DNA of 64,000 bases from positions 17,856,001-17,920,000 of the forward strand of contig CM075943.1 in the NCBI GenBank assembly GCA_038030265.1. Direction: 5' to 3'. Source of the stretch: Corythucha ciliata. Lineage: Eukaryota > Arthropoda > Insecta > Hemiptera > Tingidae. Below, one piece after another: positions 24,780 through 33,244 of the stretch (position 1 is the first letter of the stretch; each line of letters starts with the position of its first letter). The translations under genes and the position numbers were made by a program. The notes below the pieces were generated by a model. That model was not told the origin of the DNA and did no database searches. It was given only the letters and a program-made list of their open reading frames with translations.

Positions 24780-25915
24780 TAGTGTTGAATCGATACTTTA
24801 CTCATTTGAAGTATCGAATGGAAATTATCGAATGGTACTTGGTATCGGAAGAAAAGTATCGATACTCATATAATTTGTTTATAGTATCGTATAAAAAGTA
24901 TCGATATGTACTCGGTATCGGTACAGAAGTACCGATACCAAAAGAACTTGGTATTGATTCAAAAGTATCGATACTTCAGTGGTATCGATTCAACAAGCTT
25001 GTAATAAAACCCCTCCACCACCAACCAACAAAAGCACTACCATCTCTAATGATTTTCCGAGTAGTCAATCACTACTCCCTTATACAAATAAAGATTCATT
25101 TTAATTGAAACACAATGACTACTTAAGCTCGATGCACACTATGCAACTTTTGAAATAGGATTGCCTACCGGTTTTAAAAAATATCCGGTCACTACCGGGG
25201 ACCATATATTTTCTTTCGACCTCCAAATAAAAAGCAAACATGCTACGAAAAATTCATAGTGTGAGCTTATAACTCTCTTACTTCACCGATACTTTTACGA
25301 TACCGAATGAATACACCGATACCGAATATCTACTCATTTGAATCAATGCCCATTCGATACTGAGTATTTACTTGTTTGAATCAATACCCGTTCGATACCG
25401 AGTTAAAGTACTCATTTGAATCAATACCCATTCGATACCGAGTAAAAGTACTCATTTGAAACAATACCGAATCAATACCCATTCGATACCGAGTATTTAC
25501 TTGTTTGAATCAATACCCATTCGATACCGAGTAAAAGTACTCGGTGGGTGTTGATTCAAATGAGTAATTTTACTCGGTATCGAGTGGGTATTGATTCAGT
25601 ATCGTACTAGTTTGAATCAATACCCATTCGATACCAATTAAAGTACTCATTTCAAACGGTACGTTTCCGATGCCGGGAGTTTACTTGTTTAAATTAATAA
25701 AAAAAATGTAAAAAAATAAAAAATACTCGGTATTGATTAAAAAGTATCGAATCGTACTCATTATCGATTCCTGAAGTACTCATTTCCCAGTATCGAAACA
25801 AAGTATCAATATAGTACTTGGTATCAAAAAAGTATCGATACCAAAACTACTGGGTATCGATTGAAAAGTATTGATACTCTATTTACTAGTATCGATTCAA
25901 CACTAGTCGCGTTAC
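24780..25915. repeat. GTATCGAT array with about 40-bp sub-repeat
   Basis: Dense GTATCGATAC-like strings at 24780-25000 and 25700-25910. Between them, at 25330-25640, a unit of about 40 bp (TTGAATCAATACCCATTCGA then TACCGAGTAAAAGTACTCAT) is repeated in tandem and also inverted (from about 25550). The unit is rich in short palindromes, so single strands could fold many ways. A 108-codon frame through 24782-25108 is a by-product. Confidence 0.8.
25125..25275. mobile_element. MITE-like element inside the GTATCGAT array
   Basis: Termini are imperfect inverted repeats: AAGCTCgatgCACACTATG on the left and CATAGTGTGAGCTT on the right, about 145 bp apart. The interior has no ATCGAT motif, unlike both flanks, which supports insertion into the array. 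A TTA/ATA flank is a possible target duplication but is not decisive. Confidence 0.45.
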
Positions 25916-25934
25916 TCAAGTGGAATTGCGTCTT

Positions 25935-26175
25935 TGAATGTGAATTTCAATTTTGCCGTACCGTTAAATTTATGTTTTTAACAGCCAGTCCCGGGAAATT
26001 GGTTTTGTAACAGCCGACCCCTTAAATTTGGTTATTGACCCCCCCCCCCATCACCAATTGGCTGTTCTGTAGCGATTACCAAACTCGTGAAAATTGTTCC
26101 TTATAATAGCCAGCCCCACGATATTGAGCATTTAAGATAGTCAATCCCTAGAATTTCGGTTCATGAAAGAACCCC
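25935..26175 (-). repeat. Family B remnant, - orientation, with poly(C)11
   Basis: A few degenerate family B units (AGCCAGTCCCGGGAAATTGG), interrupted by 11 C at 26039-26049 followed by CATCACCAATTGGCTG, which resembles the linker at 18.15 kb. Confidence 0.6.
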
Positions 26176-27521
26176 CCTCCTGAAGGCGTGACGGTCCACC
26201 ACTCCGATTTGGCACGTTTAGCCGCGAAGCCTTGGCGAGAACACAAGCTCAGAAATACTGTCGTGCTTTGCGGTACCTTAGCATTTCACTACATGCCCGC
26301 CTAGCACCTGCTTAGCTCGGGTTACTACATTAAGTGAATTGAGGACTTAAAATTGTGAGTCGGAAGGCAATTAACATCCCCCCCTCCTCCTTTTGATAGT
26401 GCTGATGAGTACAAAATTTGACCATTATAAGATTCAACAAAATTCACTTCATCAGTTAATGGTTCAGATGGATCAGAAATCCATCTATTTATTTGGAATT
26501 CGCCGGTATAAATCAGCGGTTGTGACGACCTCCCCCCCTACAACAATATTTTTCACACCAGTTGATGTTGTTGTTCTATTTTTAGTCAGATTTACAGAAA
26601 AATCTCAGTGGAAAATAGTGAGCACTGGCTCTTGTGGGGGGCCAAACCCTTGAGGGGTGTGCCGGTGTGGCAAAATACCGTTTGTTTATAGCATTATGCT
26701 TTTAGCCCCACACTCGAAAAGAAGATCGTTCTTATCAAACAAAAATAAGGGCGTAGGTGGGTTTTTAAAAAACCTAAAAATATCTTATTGAGAGTCTTGT
26801 TTTGAGGGGTGCAGAAATAGATAAGTGGCGTGATTTCACCCTCTGTGTGCATCACTTGTGAATGCCCATTTCGGATACACTTTGGGGGCCTTCTCTTTCT
26901 GGTGTTGTAACGAGGTTGGGGTTTGATGGCGGTGGGAGGGGGGGATGTTCTTGTCATATTCTGCCTCAGAGCTCAAATTCCCCGGTAAATAAGTAAGCAA
27001 ACTATGTCAGGAAGGAATAAATAGAAATATCGGAAGTTTCTGAAACAAGGAGGAGGGGTCAAGGAAGGTTAACGGGATTGAAACTTTTGACTCCGAAACC
27101 TAAGATTTTTTTTTTTTTTGCTTTTTATTTAAAACGAGAATACCCTCCCACCCCCTCGTTCGTTCACAGTTCCCCCCACCCGAACCAACAAGCTAGTAAA
27201 TTAGACTTTGTTCGATGAAGTTTTTGCGGGTTTGAGGGAGAGAGAAACTTATAAGAAAGTTCAACAATAATCAAGTCCTTCTTTACTTTTTCAAGCCTTA
27301 TGGAAAATACTTTTTATAAGGTTCGATGATTTTTTTTCTTTTTCCCCTTAACGCCTTCATTTTTCTCCTTTTTTTATCGTTACCTCAGGCACTTATTATT
27401 AAGTTTATGGTAGGGGTACTCGTAAAAAAGTATGAGAAACAAACTTTCTGGGAATTTTATTCAATTTTTTAAATAATTTCCATTACCTATTTGTTTTTAT
27501 TTTCTCTCTTTTTTTCCACAG
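26176..27521 (+). other. 3' end of the 25-kb CELF intron
   Basis: Unique sequence without recognisable gene. T-rich from 27280, with TTTCTCTCTTTTTTTCCACAG forming the acceptor of the next CELF exon. A 13-T run lies at about 27108-27120. Confidence 0.6.
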
Positions 27522-27570
27522 ATGCACCATCCGATACAAATGAAACCTGCCGACAGTGAAAACAGAAATG
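27522..27570 (+). CDS. celf: CELF/Bruno-family RNA-binding protein, internal exon (end of RRM1)
   Basis: Continues the reading frame of the 2208-2290 exon: 16 codons, MHHPIQMKPADSENRN, plus one base of a split codon. HPIQMKPAD is the last strand of CELF RRM1 and SENRN starts the linker to RRM2. The start phase (0) matches the end phase of the upstream exon exactly. The length of 49 nt equals the vertebrate CELF1/CELF2 exon as I know it. It is preceded by TTTTTTTCCACAG and followed by GTAAGT, a near-ideal donor. The next exon expected in the family (about 135 nt, start of RRM2, phase 1) is not found in the window. This exon plus the one at 2208 make the family assignment secure; the paralogue remains open. 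Confidence 0.94.
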
Positions 27571-27580
27571 GTAAGTACAG

Positions 27581-27600
27581 TGTGTGTTTATATATGTGGG
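27581..27600 (+). promoter_or_regulatory. UG-rich tract next to the CELF donor site
   Basis: Directly after the donor GTAAGTACAG comes TGTGTGTTTATATATGTGGG. UGUGU/UGUUU strings are the known binding preference of CELF proteins. The position, 10-30 nt into the intron, would suit binding by the protein to its own pre-mRNA. The sequence is seen; the autoregulation is inference. Confidence 0.35.
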
Positions 27601-27854
27601 TTTTATGCCAATTTCTAATGTGCCAGGGAGAAGAAAAGTGTCTAGGGTCGACAGTGGCCGACCAGGGAGCTTAGGCTTATAGGAGTTACTGCCGATGCGC
27701 AGAAACTAGAAAATACAGTTGATTTTCCGGACAAATAGCTCAAGGACTGTCAATTTTTAGTTGTACCTCCTGTTGTATCGTCATAAGCCGAGGTCGAGGC
27801 ACTGGTGGGGAGGAGTGGGCCTTGGCTAGCAGTTAGCAAATCTAGTTAGCTCTT

Positions 27855-28030
27855 TAAAAAACCAAGGATCACTGATTTGGCTCTCCCCAGAAAACAAATT
27901 TCGAGGACTTGGCTCTTAGAAAAGACCAAATTTCGTGACTTGCCTAGTGCAAAAACCTAATTTCACGCGTTTGACCGTTTCAAATCCCGAATTGGTGGAT
28001 TTCGCTTCCAGTACCACCCCTGCGACTTTT
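27855..28030 (+). repeat. Minisatellite family B, + orientation, short array
   Basis: About five degenerate units (AACAAATTTCGAGGACTTGG and relatives). About 160 bp of unique sequence separates it from a - oriented family B array. Confidence 0.7.
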
Positions 28031-28189
28031 AATAGAACGGAAAACTGCCAAATTGGGTTTTGAAAAATCTAATAGCGATTTCAATTCAACACACTACACC
28101 ATTGTAGTGCAGGGTCCTCTCCATAAACATACGTTTCAATTCAGAGAGGACGGGTGGGTAAACTTACACCACACATTGAATGGAAAACG

Positions 28190-28600
28190 CCATAAAGTCA
28201 TGATTCCATAAATCTCACGAATTTGATTTGTAATCCGCCAGATCCGCCGCAAAATTTGCTTGTTTTTAAGGAGACAGAGGTGGAATTGGTTCTCGAATTA
28301 ACCAAACCAGCAAAATTAGATTCTTTAAGTGCCGATCCAGCGGAATTTCTTTTACGAAAGGCACAAACGTGTGAAATAGCTTTTTTTTAAACCCCGTGAA
28401 ATTGGATTTTTGATCCGGTCCACCGCGTCAAATCGGCTTTTTGAGGAGTTTATCCTGCGACAGTGGATTTTTGAATGTGCAAAATACGCGAAATTGAGTT
28501 CTGTGAGTGCCAAATCGCTTAAAATTTGAGCCATTAAACGGGCTAAAACAGTGAAATCAATTTTCAGAGGTCCAAATCCGTGATATTCGGGTTCAAGGGG
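28190..28600 (-). repeat. Minisatellite family B, - orientation
   Basis: Degenerate units reading GTGAAATTGGATTTTTGA on +, ending at linker J1. Confidence 0.8.
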
Positions 28601-28608
28601 CGGGAAAA

Positions 28609-28690
28609 AACTGGTGGGTCAACACCTATCGGGGCCCGGGGCGGAAATCTCTGAGAGGCCCTTTAGTCTCTAAATAAGCAAGAAACATAA
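28609..28690 (-). repeat. Linker J1 (copy 3, inverted)
   Basis: On the - strand it reads TTTCTTGCTTATTTAGAGAC, AAAGGGCCTC, GCCCCGGGCCCCGATAGGTG and GACCCACCAGT, matching the copies at 6.1 and 23.9 kb. Family A is again on the TAGAGAC side and family B on the CCAGT side. Confidence 0.7.
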
Positions 28691-28699
28691 TTTTCACGT

Positions 28700-30835
28700 C
28701 GCGTTAAATTATGCCTATCATTAGAGAATTAGCGCTATTTCTACACCATATCCAACAATTATCGTTTATGCTCAATTTGCTAATTGGCGATGTTTTCATT
28801 TTCAACCGCGAATGAGCGATTTTTGTCAATATTGGCCGCAAGTACCGTTTTTCTTAATTTTGGCCTCAAAGTGGCCTTCAGAAGCCACGAATTGACGTAT
28901 TCAAAATTGTATCCGCAAATTGGAATTTTTCTAATTTATAGCACACGAATTAGCACTTTATCCGCAAATTAGCGTTTTTCTTTACACAAGCGGTGAATTA
29001 GTGATTTTTTGTCTCACTAGCATCCGCGAATTATCGTTTTTTCCACACTTTTATCCGCGAATTATAGTTTTTTCCATACTTTTATCCGCAAATTTGTGAT
29101 TTACCTCAATTTTAGCCGCGAATTAGCGTCTTTTTTATTTTTCCAGCGAATTAGCGTTTTTTCACAAAGTCTAACGCGTGAATTAGCGCTTGGCCTCAAT
29201 TTTCGCTGCAAAATAGCGATTTAGCAATTATTCTCAATCTGTGCTGTGAATCTTAATGTCAGCCCCAGAGTGAATTAGTGACTTCATTCGATATTAGCAG
29301 CATTTCTACATTAAACCGCAGCATTTTTTTTAATTATTCTAGCGCCGCATTTGCTATTTTGTTTCACTTTGAGGTATGAATTAGCCCTTTTTCCCAATTC
29401 CAGCCTCCAATTTCCTATTAGAATCCACGCATTTGAGTTTTCTCGATTTCAGCCGCGAATTTATCATTTTCATTCATGTCAGCCGCAATTTTTATTTTCT
29501 TTGACTTAGTATGCAATGAATTCGTTAGTAAATTTTTCACTTGTATCCGCGAAATTCCTTTTTTTTTCTACGTTTAACCGCGAATTATCGCTTTTCCTCA
29601 ATTTCGACCGCGATTTTTCTTAATAATAACCGATAAATAATTAACGACTATTTTAAATTTCGGCCGCGAATAGCTTTTGTCCCAATTTTAACCGATAATT
29701 GGCGATTTTTTCCATTTGGACGGCAAATTCACGATTCTATCAACTATTGCAACGAATTAGCGCTTTTTCTACACTTTATCCGTGAATTACCGCATTTTTC
29801 TTTACATTAGCCGTGAATTCGTGATTTTTTTCATTAGTATCCTATCATTAAAATCGTTTTTCCCACACTAGTGGTTTTCCTCAATTTTAGCCATTTTTAG
29901 ACGAATTAGCGCCCCCCCCCACCGTTAATTAGCGTATTTCACACCTTTAGCTTTGAGTTAGCGCTTATTCTCAGTTGTCGCCTCGAATTTGCCTTCAGAA
30001 ATTGCGGATTTGAGTTTTCTCGATTTTGGCCGTGAATCGGCGTTTTGCTTAATTTTAGCCGTGAATCGGCGTTTTGCTTAATTTTAGCCGCGAATTTAGC
30101 GTTTTTTCTCCATATTAACCGGGAATATTTTTTTATTTGACTTATAAGCAATGAATTTCTTGGTGAATTTGTTACATATTTGTATCCGCGAATTTTCATT
30201 TTTCCCTCTCTTATCCGTGAATAAGCGATTTTTCTTCATTTTAGCCGATAATTAATTAACTTTTTTTTTTAATTTCGGCTACTTTTGTTGCAATTTTAAC
30301 CGCCAATTAGCACTTTTTCTCAATTTCATCCACGAATTAGCTATTTTCCTTCATTTTAGGCGCTATAATTAGCGATTTTTCTTAATTTCGGCAGTGAATT
30401 TTAGCCTATTTTATCTATTTAGCCTAATTGAGCTATTTTTCTCAATTTCAGTAACGAATTTGCCTTTATTTTGCTCAATTTTAGCCCCGAATCAGCGGTT
30501 TTTTTGTTCAATTTTAGCCGCGGATTGAGCCCAAGAACAGCACATTAGCGTTTTCTTTCTATATTTTAGCCCTAACACGGTCTCTGTACGCCGCGAATCA
30601 GCGGGTATGTTTCTGACCTGAAAATTACACCCATAAACCACAAATGGGCGCTTTTTCGCGGTTTTATTCATCAATATTGGTGCTTTTCCCAAACTTTTAA
30701 CAGCGTTACTTGCCCCAGGAACAGCATAATAGTGTGTCTTCAACCTAAAGAAACTGGGGATCAGCGTTTTTTCTCTATTTTAGCCGCGAAGTTGCCTCCA
30801 GGAGGCGCGAATTTTTGTTCAATTTGAGCATTCAG
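28700..30835 (-). repeat. Minisatellite family A, - orientation, about 2.1 kb
   Basis: Some 60-70 degenerate units reading TTTTAGCCGCGAATTAGCG on +. A 33-bp unit at 30026-30091 is almost exactly duplicated (GCCGTGAATCGGCGTTTTGC twice), showing recent slippage. Variant phrases occur: CCTTCAGAAGCCACGAATTG (28873), GAGCCCAAGAACAGCACATT (30527), TTGCCCCAGGAACAGCATAA (30710), GTTGCCTCCAGGAGGCGCGA (30792). Confidence 0.85.
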
Positions 30836-30864
30836 CGACTATTCAGTGATTATTTGGTTGATCC

Positions 30865-31215
30865 TGCATGCGTAGTGCTAAAACTATCACACATGCTAAT
30901 AGTCCAGTCAATCTAAGCATAAAAATGCAAAATAAATGCAATAAATATGGGATTTTGTTTTTTTGCGGGAATGTGTACGGGAGGGTCCCCTGATCATTGT
31001 CTAACAAAGTCCCGAGCTGAACCACCTGCCCCAGAGGGAGGGGGGTCGTTTAAAGGTATCTTTTCGTGATTTTTCGCCTATATCTAAAAAACGGTGCGTC
31101 TTGGACAAAAACTTTTAGACAAAGAATGTAAGCTCCTTAAATTATCTTCAACTTTTACTCCATGCATTTTTTTTAAATTCCCAACGGTTTTCGATATATA
31201 CTACCCTGAAAAGTG
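30865..31215 (-). repeat. Dispersed repeat R1, copy 1 (inverted)
   Basis: The reverse complement matches 31905-32145 and 32925-33240. Shared parts in order: an ATATCTCGAAAACxC-like start, AGATATAGGCGAAAAATCAC, a G/C-rich GGGGGAGG patch, CAGCTCGGGACTTTGTTAGA, CAATGATCAGGGGACCCTCC, ACATTCCCGCAAAAAAACAA, AATCCCATATTTATT and TTAGATTGACTGGACTA. No coding potential recognised. Probably a non-autonomous transposon or the end of one. Confidence 0.7.
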
Positions 31216-31724
31216 ACCTTTTTCAAAAACATTATTTTAACCTCACGTTTTTTGTCAAACTTTGCATCCTACCTTCTTACCTGATCAATTTTAGCGTAAA
31301 GAATAAATTTAGAAGTTGTTGAGAATTGAATTTGCTTCAAGAACATATGCATAAACGCAAAATTATCTTTAAGGGGTCGTCGGCTATGATTTTTGTGGTT
31401 TCAAAAGGAAGTCTACAAAAATGATTCACAAATTTTAAGTTTTCATCCTCAAACAAAGCTGCGGCGCTTAGCCGCCACGTCACCAGTCGCCATTTCGCTA
31501 TCGCGGCTCTCATCAGCCCTAGTCTCCTCCCAAACTCGATTTTACCAGGTCAGGTCGAGCGTCAGGGGCGGAAAGATCGTTGAGTGCAAAGTCCACTCAA
31601 AGAAAAATACACCGATTTCGCCCACTGCATCACTTCCACACACCGCCATGCCTCCATTTCTCTCAAAACTGTAAAATTCGCCCCAAAACCCATGAGATTG
31701 AATCGACGGAAAATATGACTTACA

Positions 31725-31900
31725 TTAGTCTGATTTAAAACCAGTCATGAGCGTTTGTCACTTTCGAAAACAGAATTTCGTTATTTTGACTCTTCCAAAC
31801 GTCAATTTCGTAAATTTTCGCTCATTCAAAACTAAATTTTGTTGATTCGTCTCGTTCAAATCCCAATTTCACTCGTTCAAAACCCCAATTTACAATTGAC
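31725..31900 (+). repeat. Minisatellite family B, short + array
   Basis: Degenerate units such as AAAACAGAATTTCGTTATTT and CCCAATTTCACTCGTTCAAA. Confidence 0.65.
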
Positions 31901-31904
31901 AACT

Positions 31905-32145
31905 CGAACTAGGGAAGAATATCCAAGAAAAAGAATCCAAAAGTTTTCGCCCAAGGCGCACTGTTTTTGAGATACAGGCGAAAAACCACAAAAGGGTACC
32001 TTTAATCAGCCCCCTCCCCCTGTGGCAGAAGATTCAGCTCGGGACTTTATTAGACATTGATCAGAGGACCCTCCCCTACACATTCCCGCAAAAAAACAAA
32101 ATCCCATATTTATTTCCGCTCAAAACCTTAGATTGACTGGACTAG
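31905..32145 (+). repeat. Dispersed repeat R1, copy 2
   Basis: Shares GAGATACAGGCGAAAAACCA, CAGCTCGGGACTTTATTAGA, CATTGATCAGAGGACCC, AATCCCATATTTATT and AGATTGACTGGACTAG with the other copies. Confidence 0.7.
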
Positions 32146-32599
32146 AATACTGAATACGATAAATGAAAATCAATAATATTTGAGTACTTATAAGGATCCT
32201 CAGCCATAGAGTCGCCCTCATCATCTTCCTCGTCGTCAAACGGGAAGGTATTGTTGCAGTGGCGCGGCGTGGCTTGTTGGAAATCCCTCCCCCTGCTAAA
32301 CTAGCCTTGGCGCCCCTTCATCTTACAATCAGCTCAATCGTAGGACCGAATAAGGAGAAGATTTTGACGTTTATTGCTGGAAGTCCTCATCAGAAATTTT
32401 CATTAGTTGGAGAAAGTTAAAATTAAAATTAGGTTAATTAAATTATTTTTGAGTTGAAACTTTCATTTTTATTGCACTTTTGTCGCCTAGTCCAACGACA
32501 GAGGACTGAGAGAATAGCAGCTCTGCGACGTACCCCCAATGTTTAGCTGAGCACTGAGTTAATTTTTTTTTTAAAATTATGAATGATATAGTTCATAGC

Positions 32600-32920
32600 T
32601 ATATCATTTAAATAGATAAGTATAGATGGGGGAAAAATACCCTGAGCTCAGCGCCCCCGAGGGCTGTGGGGGCTATTTCTATGCCTCTGAATCGATGCAG
32701 TCCCCCTGGGAGTTGCTGCTGACCTTGAAGCAGAATACCCCGGCCTTCCTGCAACCACATCTTGATTGCACTCACCCCCGTGCAGCGGCAGAATATGGAG
32801 TTCAGCGCGTGATCTGGTACAGGGGGTGCCGTGGTGATCACAGGAGCCAGTTATCCCCCTTCCCCACTCTTACACTCACATTCCCTTGGTGGAAGACTGT
32901 TTCCCAACCAAGTATGTAAG
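32600..32920. other. GC-rich segment open on both strands, unassigned
   Basis: Clearly more GC-rich than its surroundings. There is a 97-codon frame on + (32626-32919) and a 77-codon frame on - (32608-32841), neither resembling a family I know. It lies between R1 copies 2 and 3 and may be part of a larger mobile element. No splice or promoter evidence. Confidence 0.25.
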
Positions 32921-32924
32921 GTCT

Positions 32925-33240
32925 CTTTCCAGAGGCGTATATCTCGAAAACTCCTAGGAGTGTTAAAAAATGTATGGAATAAAAGTTATAGGGAACTCAA
33001 TATGCTTTCATTCTGTACTCGCAAAGAATCGTCGTAGACACACCAGTTTTGAGATACAGGCGAAAAACCTAGAAAAGGTGGCTTTGAACGCTCCCCCTTC
33101 ATTCGGGGGAGGGCGTTCAGCTCGGGACTTTATTAGTTTATTAGACATTGATCAGGGGACCCCCTCCTTCACATTCCTGCAAAAAAACAAAATCCCATAT
33201 TTATTTTCGCTCCAAAGCTTAGATTGACTGGACTATAACT
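32925..33240 (+). repeat. Dispersed repeat R1, copy 3
   Basis: Starts GCGTATATCTCGAAAACTCC and runs through TTTGAGATACAGGCGAAAAA, GGGGGAGGGCGTTCAG, CTCGGGACTTTATTAG, GACATTGATCAGGGGACCCC to GCTTAGATTGACTGGACTA. It is the most complete direct copy. A small duplication (TTTATTAGTTTATTAG) is visible at 33128. Confidence 0.7.
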
Positions 33241-33244
33241 TAAA

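Larger units (their letters stand above)
2291..27521 (+). other. CELF intron, 25,231 bp
   Basis: This lies between two exons that are adjacent in known CELF genes. It starts GTGAGT and ends in a T/C-rich tract followed by CCACAG. The phase is 0 at both sides. It holds most of the minisatellite families and several inactive DNA transposons listed separately, and I recognise no other coding exon of CELF or of a nested gene inside it. Confidence 0.85.

Noticed and set aside
24782..25108. 108-codon + frame
   Set aside because: Reads through GTATCGAT repeats; the SIDSKVS-like repetition is the satellite.
32608..32919. Two opposite open frames in a GC-rich segment as a real gene
   Set aside because: Both strands open, neither recognisable, embedded between copies of a dispersed repeat; kept only as an unassigned segment.
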